From Plumapathes pennacea (lineage: Eukaryota > Cnidaria > Anthozoa > Antipatharia > Myriopathidae), in NCBI GenBank assembly GCA_964036295.1, contig OZ038463.1, forward strand, positions 26,585,069 through 26,649,068: DNA of 64,000 nt. Direction: 5' to 3'. The translations under genes and the position numbers were made by a program. Positions 9,164-19,215 of the stretch are shown piece after piece; position 1 is the first letter of the stretch, and each line of letters opens with the position of its first letter. The notes below the pieces were generated by a model. It saw nothing but the letters and a program-made list of their open reading frames with translations. It was not told the DNA's origin and did no database searches.

Positions 9164-11018
9164 ATGCCGACTCTAGACGAATTAAGAAAAGGTAAAGCGA
9201 AGGAATTAGGCATTCGAGGGAGGTGGAAGATGAAAAAACCAGAGCCCGAGGAGGCGATTTTGAAAGCTCAAATGAACCAGAAAGAAGTTATTGAAAAGCC
9301 AGTTACTGTCCCTAAGAGTAATAATTTAATATCGTTTATTTGTGAACATAATAAAGATAAGTATTATTGTAAAGATTGTGGGGGAAAAGGCATATGAGAA
9401 CACAATAGAATGAGATATTATTGTAAAGATTGTAGAGGAAAAGGCATATGTGAACACAATAGAATGAGATATTATTGTAAAGATTGTGGAGGAAAAGGTA
9501 TATGTGAACATAATAAACAAAGAACAGCTTGTAAAGAATGTGGGGGATCATCAATTTGTGAACGTAATAGAAGAAGATATTTTTGTAGAGATTGCGGAGG
9601 AAAAGGTATATGCGAACATAATCCCCGAACAAAGTGAGGGAAATACTCACAACGCTAATGCAGTAGTATTATCGCCTTATCGCGGAGACTCCAAGCGGGT
9701 CGCCATCTCCAAATCTAATGTCAGTCTGTCAGTCTGTCAGTCGTGCGACCTCGTCCCCAGTTCCTATCGCTGCTTAACCAATAACAAAGGCCGGATCAAT
9801 CACGTGTTGCCCTGTAGTTTTACTCGCAATAAGAGAAATTAGATGCAGTATATCGTAGCTGTGTTTACGAAAACGGAAAACTGGAAAACTTGAAACACAA
9901 CAGTCTCGCGAAGCTCGTCTTCAAAAGAGAAGGAATCAGGCACGGGCAAGGCGAAATCGTGAAACGATCGAACAGCGCCAAATCCGTCTAGAGAAAAGAC
10001 GACAAACATGTTATAACGGACAGCATCATGAACGGGAAGCGTGCCGAAGAAACGGCTCCGCAAAGGGAACAGCGCTTGAAAGCAAATCGGGAGCTTCAGA
10101 CGCCGTTTTGTGTTAAACTCAGATACTTATTTAGAAAGGACAAGCAACAAAGGTTAGTCAGTGGAAATCGAGCAATCACCGTGACAAATATATTTTATCC
10201 CGTATAGCTTGTATAAACTCGATCACTTCAAGAATGTATTAAAATCTGTATGCTGATCATTTTCCCTCGAAGTATTGTTTTACTACGCTTCTGTCGCCAG
10301 TTTCGGCTACCGTATTCGCTCAGAGCAATCGGAACTTGTAGTCTTGAATGATTTAGTCAGATGTCTTATTTTTCTGTAATCTGACACGCGGTGATTGCAG
10401 CGAGAATCGTTCACAAGCCCTTAGAAGTATTACTGGGTCTGAAGCCCGTGTATAATTTGAAGTAAACAAACTGTTCAAGTTTTGCTTTGATTCTGGGAGA
10501 ATTCATGCTGTTTTAAGTGGGTTAACGTACAAAACAATTCGAGCTCATTACATATGCATGTCTGAGTCAGGTGCATGCTGTCTAGAGTAAAAACAAATCG
10601 CACAGGAAGCCTATTTAATTGTATTGCCTATGAATTCAAAATTTGAAAATCAGTGTTCCCGTACTACGATGGCCGACCAACTGCAAACTTTGAGTATTAA
10701 ATTTTGAGAACGTGCTTGGCAGACTGTATGAATTAATTTGACGTGCCGACCGTGGGAAATACGTACTTCGTCACGCAATCGATTCTTTTTTCAAAGCAAA
10801 AGTATAACACACACCATTCTTTTTCTCCTTCCTTTGCGTGTAGCACTTGAGTTCGAAGAAAAGATTGAGTCAACATTTCGGTAAAACAAAGGCTACCTTT
10901 GTTGGGAGTTACCAAAGTAAAAGTCCCATCAATGACAGAGTGAGGGGGTATCTGCGATTATCGCATTTCTAGTAGAAGATATTCGTGTAGAGATTGTAAG
11001 GATTGCGTTACTAATTAA
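9164..11018 (+). pseudogene. zinc-knuckle-repeat protein gene, split by a Helitron and broken by a nonsense codon
   Basis: The first part (9164-9621) encodes a Rho-N/SAP-like start followed by 18-residue repeats with pattern C-x2-C-x5-C-E-H-N (for example YYCKDCGGKGICEHN). Cys and His are conserved in nearly every copy, implying one Zn per unit. The DNA unit is 54 bp. In the first repeat the third Cys codon (TGT elsewhere) is TGA, at about 9395-9397, which ends translation early. At 9621/9622 the ORF is interrupted by a 1351-bp Helitron. Immediately after it, from 10973, the same frame resumes with another Arg-Arg-Tyr...Cys-x2-Cys repeat and ends at TAA 11016-11018. I recall comparable CEHN repeat proteins in large DNA viruses and some protists. 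The origin here is unproven. Confidence 0.6.
9622..10972 (+). mobile_element. nonautonomous Helitron with complete termini
   Basis: The element begins TCCCCGAAC directly after A (9621) and ends CTAG (10969-10972) directly before T (10973), the canonical 5'-TC...CTRR-3' structure inserted between A and T without target duplication. A hairpin, TGCGA-TTA-TCGCA, at 10953-10965 ends three bases before CTAG, as Helitrons require. The 5' third (to about 10110) is homologous to the Helitron starts at 59480-59986 and, inverted, at 13984-16247. It includes a remnant of the Arg/Gln-rich N-terminal coding region (about 9885-10095). The Rep and helicase domains are missing, so the element depends on an autonomous partner. 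The 3' 280 bp is homologous, inverted, to 59133-59410. Confidence 0.85.
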
Positions 11019-11055
11019 TTCATAATGAATGACGTTATGAATTTCTGTAAACATT

Positions 11056-11180
11056 AAGGTGGCTCGTAATAGTTTCTGGCAGTTTATAGACCAAGAAATG
11101 ACCTGCTGTTTAGTTTAATCGGCGTTTACTTTCTTACTAAAAATACGATAATCGCAGATACCCCCTCACTCCGTCCTGCA
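11056..11180 (-). mobile_element. fragments: TTAA-element end and truncated inverted Helitron 3' end
   Basis: TTAAGGTGGCTC at 11056 equals the outer end of the TTAA element at 14593-16149. Then, at 11137-11172, the Helitron 3' terminus appears in reverse: CGATAATCGCAGATACCCCC with a flanking degenerate TTAG/T end on the minus strand. Similarity to the 10972 end stops after about 36 bp, so this copy is truncated. Confidence 0.6.
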
Positions 11181-12710
11181 CTGGCATATATTAGAAGTTT
11201 CGACGCAAAAAAATAAACATAGAAGTAATGTGTCTATTTTATACGACCTTTGATGTAACCAGCTTGTTGTAGTTGATGGGGCAAGCGTATCAAATAACGT
11301 TTTACTACTTGTACTATACCAAGTGCTGAACACTTAAAGGAGAAAAAGAGTGGTCTGAAATATAGTAACTTTGTGTTACTAAGCTCTGACCCAATAAGAA
11401 AACAACATATATATCAGCATCAATTTTTTTTATTCTTAATCTTATTGTCATCATCATCATACAGCACACTAATCATTGTGTGCCTTTTTTATCATACATT
11501 TGTGTTATATAGGCTTCATCAAGTGCTCCTGCCTGGTACGAAAACCCAAAACCTTGTAGGAAAAAGTAGGAACGTACTCTCCAACCAAAAGCATGCAGGA
11601 GCACAATCCCTTGGAGGATAAGGGAATAATAACTATCATGAACTTAATACAGGTAAACAACCCTTTCACTCCCAAGCCTAAATGCAGAATCTCTCAGCTT
11701 TTTCAAAATACATTATACAAAATAAATTATGTAGTGAGAAGTGACAGTTTAGTCAGCATTCACTTAACCAAAAAGGTACAAAAAGCTATATATTCTCTAT
11801 ACTGTACAATACAGTACACTTTCAACTGAAGGAGAAAATTGAATTTGATCACTCTTAGGTGTGAAAGGGTTTAAACTTGTTGTTACAACATTGATTACTG
11901 TCTACCTTGGTGCTGGCCTTATATACTCACATGTTATTGCCACTTATATTACAAAACTGTACTGAAGTTTTCCTTCATAAAAAGCAAACAACCCTCTAAC
12001 AAATAAGTAAATAACAAAACCTTGTGTTAAAAAAGTACACATAGAAAATACTTGGCTCTGAGCATGTCATCCACTTGAGCACAGTACAGTACCATTCCAA
12101 ATTTTAAGAAAACATATAGATATACCGAAAATTTTTTTGTGGCGTACTCAACAGAATATACAGGCCAATGATTTTGAGAACATTTTCCTTTGGCATTCCT
12201 GTTGGACCAGACAATGGGGTTGTACACGTTAGCATTGAGTTCATTTTTGGCTCCTGACAATCTTACTTTCATGATGTCAGTGACTTGGTATACGAGAATC
12301 CCTTAACAGCACAGGAGTTGGCTTCTCAGCATGATTCCTTCACTTTAACATTTCCTTTAGCATGATCTTTGGAGATGAAAACACATGTTCAGGTTTTTGT
12401 CTTCGATACATATTGTTGCAAATGTATTATACAGTACTTACCTATAAACAACATAGAAATTGCAACTTCCACTTGGACCAAAGTGTAAGTTTAGCCAAGG
12501 AACCTCTTTCTTTGCTCCTACAAAAACCAGAAAAGGCACCAAGCTATAAGTGGATTAATAAGATAATTCACATGATGTACACAATACAATGCACTTTCAT
12601 AGCTAACCTGTACTATTCATCCACAATTGACATAAATCTTGGATGCTGGATGAGGATGCTGCAAAGGAACTGGCGCACTGTAAATAAATACTTGTTGTCC
12701 TGATAATAGA
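11181..12710. other. AT-rich stretch without recognisable genes
   Basis: Only short ORFs of low-complexity, hydrophobic composition are present on both strands. No domain, splice chain or RNA gene is supported. A small CAT microsatellite lies near 11448-11460. Confidence 0.4.
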
Positions 12711-12711
12711 G

Positions 12712-13525
12712 GCCAATTCTTTCCTCAAAACACTGCTATAAATGTTTTTGGTTATCCCCGAGCGTAATATCAAGTGTACATGGCATAAAAACAAATGCAC
12801 ATCATCATATGGACAGCTAAAGAAACTTCACTGCATAGATCATAAATCACTGTAAATTAATTAGGCACTGTATACTGTAGTAAAAATTGGCAAATATTCT
12901 AAAAAACACAAACTACAGCTTTTGCAATGGTAAATCAAAGTACAAACACATGTATACAGTATTGTGTTCTCTTCGATCCTTGTGTATGAAAATGTAGCAA
13001 TTAATAACAAAACACAATCAGTGGTCTGATTAAGCAGGAATTCAAATTAAACAAAATTTCACCATGCATTTTTTGTTCAACTGTTCTTCATTGAAAAGAA
13101 ACAATGTCAAAGAATGGCCGTATTGCAATTCTTTCCTAAAACTGCTGTAAATGCTTTTGAATATATCAAGTGTATATGGCATGAAAACAAATGCACATCA
13201 TCATATCGACAGCTAAAGAAACTTCACTGCATAGATCATAAAACACTGTAAATTAATTAGGCACTGATATTGTAGTAAGATTGGCAAATATTCTAAAAAA
13301 ACAAACTACAGCTTTTGCAATGGTAAATCAAAGTACAAACACGTGTATACAATGTTGTGTTCTCTTCGATCCTTGTGTATTAAAATGCAGCAAATAATAA
13401 CAAAACACAATCAGTGGTCTAATTAAACAGGAATTCAATTAAATATTTAAAAAAATTTCACCATGCATTCTTTGTTCAGCCGTTCTTCGTTGAAAATAAA
13501 CAATGACAAAGAATAGCCGAATTGC
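12712..13525. repeat. tandem duplication, two units of about 405 bp
   Basis: Unit one (12712-13121) and unit two (13122-13525) align along their length. Both run from an AATTCTTTCCT-like start through ACAAATGCACATCATCATAT, AATTAATTAGGCACTG, ACTACAGCTTTTGCAATGG and TTCTCTTCGATCCTTGTG to CAAAGAATRGCCG. Differences are scattered substitutions and small indels, so the duplication is not recent. It is noncoding. Confidence 0.8.
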
Positions 13526-13614
13526 AATTAATGCGTAATTGTGCAAATTTGACCATCAATACACAGCGAGGTCAAAAATATAAATACAACTATAAAAGCC
13601 ATACAGAATAGTTT

Positions 13615-14565
13615 TCAATTCTTACCTGCCCCTTGCTTCCTGATGATAAGAACGGGCAGATCACTCACATTGACTGGAAGAGTGGTGAGAAATCCCTGAA
13701 CATCCTGTGGCAAGTTGAGGACATGACCTTTGTACCCACGCTGGCCGCCGTGTTTCCGGTAAACACACATGATGGGGAAAGCTCTGGCGATCAGCATTTC
13801 CTCTACTTCGGTGAGGTCCTGTAGTTCTGCAGGCACTGTTGCTGGATCCATGTCGTTGTCAGCCGAGAACAATCGACACGAAGTCTTTTTGTCACGCTTG
13901 CACCTGGTGCAGGTGTAGTTCTGCTCGGACATACTTTGGTTGGTGATCGGCCATGTTTCTTTGCATACCTTGCAGTGTAAGTGTCAGAGATTTTCCTCAA
14001 AGCGGTGAAAGGCAGTGAGTTCCTCCTGTACCCACTCTTGTTCGTGAAATGGAGGAGTCTCTGGATTTGCCCATCCACGGTTATGCAAATATTGTTGTTT
14101 CTGTCTGCGACGTTCTTCGACAACTGCAGCACGTTGTTGTCGGCGTCGAGTGTTGGATCCATTTTGAGCTTGAAGCCTGCGGGTATTCTGTTCAGACGAT
14201 TCATTGGCACGTCGAGAAGCTACTCGCTGGCGATTGGATTCTCTTTGCGGAGTTCTCTGCTTGGCCCGCCTTTGTTTCTGAAGTTCCCGATTTGCTTTCA
14301 AGCGTTGTTCTCTTTGTGGAGTCTTTTCTTTGACCCGCTTTTGCTTCTGAAGCTCCCGTTTTGCTTTCAAGCGTTGTTCTCTTTGTGGAGTCTTTTCGTC
14401 GGCACGTGATTGTCGTCCTTTCTCTAGACGTATTTGGCGCTGTTCGATCGTTTCACGATTTCGCCTTGCCCGTGCCTGTTCCCTTCTCTTTTGAAGACGA
14501 GCTTCGCGAGACCGTTCTGTTTCAAGTTTTCTAGTTTTCAAATTCATTTTCTGAACGCAGTTCAA
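13615..14565 (-). pseudogene. Helitron Rep/helicase protein, N-terminal fragment
   Basis: The frame from 14565 down to 13984 encodes an Arg/Gln/Glu-rich repeat region of the kind found at the start of animal Helitron proteins (units like KTPQREQRLKAKRELQKQ). After one in-frame TGA at 13984-13986 the same frame continues with a CKVCKETWP zinc-ribbon-like start, CTRCKRDKKTSCRLFSADN, DLTEVEEMLIARAFPIMCVY and RKHGGQRGYKGHVLNLPQDV. That is the DUF6570-like domain preceding the Helitron_like_N/Rep region. The frame stops at 13615, where a GTAAGA donor also occurs. Rep HUH and PIF1-type helicase domains are not found further along, so this copy is 3'-truncated. Its 5' leader is interrupted by the 14593-16149 insertion. 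Confidence 0.8.
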
Positions 14566-14588
14566 TTGCTGCTTCGTTCAAATCTTTC

Positions 14589-16153
14589 TTAAGGTGGCTC
14601 CATAGGGTATTTCCCTGCACTTGCTCGTATTTAGTTTATGACACCAAAACCGTCATATTTTCATTTCATTATATTCTTTCTTGATCAAATTTGCAGGGTA
14701 GATGTTTCGAAAGGTCTGTTGCGTATACGTCTTACTTTTGTCACTCTAGTGTGGTTTCTATGGAAACAATACGTCCTTGAAATAAAGGTCTTCTACCCCG
14801 TTTTCAAACTTTCTGCTCTATTTCCTCGAGTTTCTTCGGTGAATTTTTCTGAAACTTTCAATATGTTTAGAAATTTGTATAAGGTAAACATAACTGTGAA
14901 AAACAGTTGGGGTTAGGGGAGCGGATTCCGAGCTAATTGGCAATTTATGTTTTTTGCAAATAAAAAAATTCTGCTCTATAAATTTCCATTAAAATCAAAT
15001 ATTACAAAACCGGATATAATTTTCGTTTGCCTGCAAAATTTAAGACAGATTCAACGAAGGAAACTCGAGAAAAATGCAAAGAAAAACTTGATATTTTACG
15101 TGCGTATTGCGCCATCAAATGCAAAATAATGACTCGACAAGATCGACAAGGGCGCATGCGTTAGCCGTAATGTGTGCATGTAAACACGAGGAGAAAGCGG
15201 CGATCGCACGCCTGCAAGTACAGCAAGTTTTCTTGGTGCGAAGCTAAAAGGAAAGCCATGCAATTCCTGAATTTCTGTCTTGAGAAGCTCGTACTGGATA
15301 TTTCAGCCACGAATTATGCTGTGCAAACTACTGTTAGCGAAGTCTCGAACAATTTGAGGGTGATAGCTGTTCAACAACTCAATCCTTTTCAATACAAAGC
15401 CGTGAAGACAGTTCGAAAGTCGTCAGTTCAAGCCGTCGAATGCTAGTCCACTAGTTCCCAAGAAGTTTGTTGGCAGTTGTGTCCCATCAAGTTCATTCAT
15501 ACTTATTCAGTACAGTTCATGAATATTTAGTTTTGCGACTGCTCACCTGAGATAATATGCCACAGACTGATAGTGACACGGGATCAAACTCTGCAGGTTA
15601 GTAGGATTTGCAAAGCTTCATAACAACGCCAATAATTCCTGTCTAAGTTTGCTTACTTCCAAGAATTGCTGTCAGTGTTGTGACTAGGCCGAATGTACTG
15701 GTTTGTCCATTGCAACTGATGATTGCCGAAATGACCGTTCGAGCCGCGTTTGTGACGGCTGTTCATTTCAAAGTCAAACAGAATAAAATCTGAATTGTAG
15801 AACTTCTTCATCGTTTTGTTGCTTGTTTAGTTATTGGCCTGACAGGATGTACAGAAACAATACTTTCAAACTAATTCAGTAGAGTTATATACATTCGAAG
15901 CCGGTAAAGTGATAAAGATCGGCGATCAAGTAAAGCCGGCGTGTACTTAGTTTGATTGAAAGGCTTTCAAGTTTGGTTTCTTCGTGACTCGAAGAACCGT
16001 GCACGCATCGTAAACTGTTTTTACTCCGAGATTTTAGGATTTCCTGTTAAATTCAGATTTCCTCCAGAGAATTACGAAAGTCGGGTTTTTATTTCATTGT
16101 GATTTTGGTGCCCACGCGAAATTGCGTCTGAAAACCCTATGGAGCCACCTTAA
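14589..16153. mobile_element. TTAA-flanked DNA transposon, nonautonomous, 1557 bp, inserted in a Helitron
   Basis: The element (14593-16149) is bounded by terminal inverted repeats GGTGGCTCCATAGGGT...ACCCTATGGAGCCACC and by TTAA on each side (14589-14592 and 16150-16153). TTAA target duplication is characteristic of piggyBac and Kolobok superfamilies. The empty site is present in this window: the homologous Helitron leader near 59690-59700 has a single TTAA between the same flanks (on its minus strand CTTTCTTAAAAACACTG). No transposase is encoded, and interior ORFs are short and unrecognised. The termini do not clearly fit the CCC-type piggyBac ends, so superfamily is left open. Confidence 0.85.
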
Positions 16154-16250
16154 AAACACTGGCGGAGACGTTAATCTATAATCGACAGTGATTACGTAAT
16201 TGCCTTATTAGGACATTACCTTAGGCACCTGGCCTAAAAAGGTCGCAGTT
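16154..16250 (-). mobile_element. Helitron 5' leader piece separated from its body by the TTAA element
   Basis: On the minus strand this matches 59600-59695: CTGCGACCTTTTTAGGCCAGGTGCC, then TAATAAGG and CTCCGCCAGTGTTTTT. Homology stops at 16250, so the true Helitron 5' terminus is missing here. Confidence 0.7.
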
Positions 16251-17300
16251 TTGCAGGAAATCCATTTTTTCTCTCATTTGGTTTTTTGTTGACAGAAATT
16301 CTTTAAAAAAGACGTCGGCTTTTCTCCGCTTTAGTTAAATAAATGAGGAAAAAAATAGAGACAATTTACCGACTCGGAGCGGAGTTATCCGCAAAAATAC
16401 GAAGGAAAACCGCAAAAATTTCGGGTGTACAAGATCAGCATTTGCGCATGTGCACGATACCTGCGCGTACATTTCTCCTGAACGGGTAGTTCTTTTTCCG
16501 GTGTCTGTATCTTACGCCAAAAACGCGCCTGATTCAGTCTGAGGTTTTGTACGATTAGCTAGTTTTTCATAGCTAAACGCTTTGGAAACTATATCAAAAC
16601 AGAAACGGAAGTCAAAAAGCTGTCAGCAATCAGCTGTCAAAATTTGATGTAAGGCGAGTTTGTACAAAGCCGCCAATTATATTCATGAATTGTCACAGCG
16701 AGCCGCTCCAGCGGCTTTGAGTTTTTTCTCCGTTTTTCAGTCGTTGAACAGTGAATAACCTAACCAGAACCTGTATGCGATGGGAAATATTGCACTGAAA
16801 GAAATCTTGGACGTCCAACTGAGTTTACGGACGACATTGAGGACAAACTCGAGAATTAGCTAGAATTCAAATCGCATCGTGATGAGAAAACCTAAAAGTT
16901 GTATGGAAAAGTATTGCTCCCGAATTAATTGTTTTACAATGGAAGTACTACATGTCTGGCCTGAGAAACACTACCAGCCGGATTCGTGAAAGAGTGTGAT
17001 TTTTACGGTGAGTCATTTGTAAGACTTTGGACTGAAGTACGCCTGTGCACGATGGAAGCAATATGACAGCGGGAAAAATGCACAATATTCATCAGTGGAC
17101 GTTCAGGTATGCCTGATTTTTCTTATCCAGTGTTTACTATTTTTCATCGTTTCATCATTTGTGGTTTCCTACTGAATTACAGTCGCAAAGTGAAGTTTAT
17201 GCAATCGAGTTCACGTTCAGCTGTGTTATTGTGCTCTTGACTCGTTTCTTGACACTACTGTCAACACTATAAGTCAAGAAATTGAAGGAAAAATATATAT
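16251..17300. other. no recognisable gene
   Basis: No open frame of note, no known repeat end and no RNA gene signature could be supported in this interval. Confidence 0.35.
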
Positions 17301-17308
17301 ATTTGTTT

Positions 17309-17425
17309 TTTACCGGGCTTGGTCGGTCCGTATAGGGTAAAACTGTGCTATCGGCACTGATACGGACCGAGGCAACAACTATTCGGGCACAATTTTCCTC
17401 TATTACGTACCTCCTGCCCGGTAAA
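17309..17425. repeat. foldback MITE-like palindrome
   Basis: Outer arms TTTACCGGGC (17309-17318) and GCCCGGTAAA (17416-17425), plus inner arms TCGGTCCGTAT (17323-17333) and ATACGGACCGA (17360-17370), give nested inverted repeats over 117 bp. TATAGGGTA and TACCCTATA add a further pair. It is noncoding. Confidence 0.65.
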
Positions 17426-17444
17426 TACCCTATATTTCTCGAAG

Positions 17445-17783
17445 GTGGAAAAGGTTTCTTGTGTTTGCCAGGTATTTGCCGGTTGCACATGTCCCTTGTG
17501 TGATCGATGTGTCTTTCGGAGTCAGATTCTTGATGTGGACTTAGTGTTCCATCTTCTTAAAGAAGATGGAACACTAAGTCATTTCTATTTTTCAATAATC
17601 TTTGGACCTACCGTTAAAGATGAAGCCTGGATTAAGAAGTTTAATAGCATTTCAAGCTTTATAAGAACATATGTTAATAAGCCAGAAGTAAAGAAACAAA
17701 TTGGGAAGAAACCAGGCGGAACGAGTTTTGAGAAATTAGAGAAAAGGGAGCAACCATGTTCCCGGGGTTATGGCAAAGTCTAA
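17445..17783 (+). CDS. unrecognised ORF spanning a perfect palindrome
   Basis: A 112-codon frame crosses the palindrome at 17538-17580 and then reads a lysine-rich helical segment (WIKKFNSISSFIRTYVNKPE) in AT-rich DNA like that of the adjoining block. The first half, rich in Cys, lies in different-looking DNA, so the frame may be a chance fusion made by the inverted junction. It converges with and overlaps the 3' end of the minus-strand ORF ending at 17736. No family is recognised. Confidence 0.25.
   Translation: MEKVSCVCQVFAGCTCPLCDRCVFRSQILDVDLVFHLLKEDGTLSHFYFSIIFGPTVKDEAWIKKFNSISSFIRTYVNKPEVKKQIGKKPGGTSFEKLEKREQPCSRGYGKV
17538..17580. repeat. perfect 43-bp palindrome
   Basis: Two 21-base arms, GACTTAGTGTTCCATCTTCTT and its exact reverse complement, are separated by one A. 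A bare perfect palindrome of this length marks an inverted junction or a foldback end near the left edge of the 17.7-22.4 kb gene block. Confidence 0.9.
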
Positions 17784-18584
17784 TTTTACTTTCGCATTTT
17801 GAACGGCTAGTTGATATCTCGAAATACTTTTTGAAATATCTTCTTCAATCACAGCGCTTTCAAACAAAATTAACATTTCTTGTTGCGCTTCTTGAACTCC
17901 GCCTCCATCTCCAACGATTGGATTTCTGACATTCACTTGCGCTCCCAAGACGCAATATACGAAAGCTTCGATACTTCTATTAAGTCTTCCGAGCCCTGCT
18001 TTCGTAATTCCTTTTCCCCTCCTTAAAGCGAACCGTTCGTGTTGTTTCCCGAGATGAAAATCGTTTCGAATTTGTTGAATTACTTTATTCGAAGAACCAC
18101 TCTCATCTGAAAAGTGTAACCCGCCATTAGGCCATTTTGAATCTTTATTTGAAAACCAAGGACTTGTTCTTGTGTTAGAATAGTGACCGTGAGCGTGATC
18201 ATAAGCGTAAACATCGCCTAATCCGTCACTTGTTCCGCGTGTCCATCGAAGGTCAGGGTTATTTAATCTAAACTCGTTACACAAAGCTTGACATTTTCCT
18301 TTGTCAACAGGATTATTCAACGCGTTAAAAGCATTTGTATTAGGCAAAGCGACGCCTAACTCATAAAGAATTCTTCGTATTGTGAAATACACATGAAACT
18401 CAATCAAACTTTGAACTACTTTTGAATAATTTTCATCAAGACCAACACCACATCCGCAAGTGGCGCACCAAACAGCAAAGCTTAGTTGTTGCGGCCAAAA
18501 TTCTATGTCAGATCCTGCTAGCCACTTTTTAGCCTGTTTGGCAGTCGTAAAAGTGAGTGTTTCATTCATGAAAACATTTTTCAT
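17736..18584 (-). CDS. 282-residue protein of unknown function, element block ORF 8
   Basis: An intact, intronless ORF in AT-rich DNA starting at ATG 18584. Features visible are TFTTAKQAKKWLAGSDIEFW (residues 11-30), a Cys cluster WCATCGCG (39-46), a hydrophobic FHVYFTIRRIL helix (63-73), a His-rich YDHAHGHY (128-135), and a C-terminal AGLGRLNRSIEAFVYCVLGA (196-215) followed by a long helix. No transmembrane segment is convincing. I do not recognise a named family, although I have a memory of similar uncharacterised predicted proteins in other cnidarian genomes. Its start overlaps the upstream ORF by 23 bases, an arrangement more like a virus or plasmid than an animal gene. A structural or processing role is possible but unproven. 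Confidence 0.6.
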   Translation of the reverse strand: MKNVFMNETLTFTTAKQAKKWLAGSDIEFWPQQLSFAVWCATCGCGVGLDENYSKVVQSLIEFHVYFTIRRILYELGVALPNTNAFNALNNPVDKGKCQALCNEFRLNNPDLRWTRGTSDGLGDVYAYDHAHGHYSNTRTSPWFSNKDSKWPNGGLHFSDESGSSNKVIQQIRNDFHLGKQHERFALRRGKGITKAGLGRLNRSIEAFVYCVLGAQVNVRNPIVGDGGGVQEAQQEMLILFESAVIEEDISKSISRYQLAVQNAKVKLDFAITPGTWLLPFL

Positions 18585-19086
18585 CTTTGCAACAAAGGAC
18601 TTCAGGCGTGACGTAAATTTTCAAATATGTCGGCACTGGATTAGTGGGGCGATTGAAAGGAGTAGGATGCAAACTATAATTTTCCGTAGTCAATAATAAT
18701 GTGAATGGAAATAAAACTCTTCTTCCCAAATCTTCTTTCAAGTCTTCTGAAAATGTTTCTGGATTTACTGAAAAGTTTTCACCACTCCAGATGTCTCTTG
18801 TGGCTCCTGGTCAATTAGCAGTATCTTTCCATGATGTAATAAATTTTCCGTCTGCGTCGTATTCATAAAATGTTTCATCTTTTGCGTGAGGGAAATGTTT
18901 CTTGAACATATCATAAGCCTTTTTCTTTTTCTTGAGCCACTCTTGCATGTCTACTTTTGGAAACATTTTATGAAAAATGACAGATTCATCTGTTGTTGAT
19001 CCGCCAGCTAGATCTGAACCGAAGTTTTGAGAGGAACTTACTGCTCTTAGTTTATCTATTTCGCTGAGTATTGCTTTCTTGCTCAT
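18562..19086 (-). pseudogene. element block ORF 7, interrupted by an in-frame stop
   Basis: The frame starts MSKKAILSEIDKLRAV at 19086 and reads a lysine-rich region, then FYEYDADGKFITSWKDTAN. TGA follows at 18811-18813. The same frame then continues through IWSGENFSVNPETFSEDLKE, GRRVLFPFTLLLTTENYS and PTYLKIYVTPEVLCC to a stop at 18562, so a single nonsense change breaks a roughly 175-codon gene. The 3' end overlaps the next ORF's start. No known domain is recognised. The second half looks like a beta-rich globular segment. Confidence 0.55.
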
Positions 19087-19215
19087 GTTTCGTATTTTTT
19101 TAATACGAAACAAGAAACTTTTAAATAATATCTTCATATGCTGGTGAAGCACTTGGTTCCATTCTTTGGTCTCTATCTCGAGTTTTAATGCTAATGCTAA
19201 TGTTTATGTCAATAT

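Noticed and set aside
13981..14409. Plus-strand ORFs over the Helitron coding fragment
   Set aside because: They are antisense shadows of the Arg/Gln-rich minus-strand frame, which matches the Helitron family.
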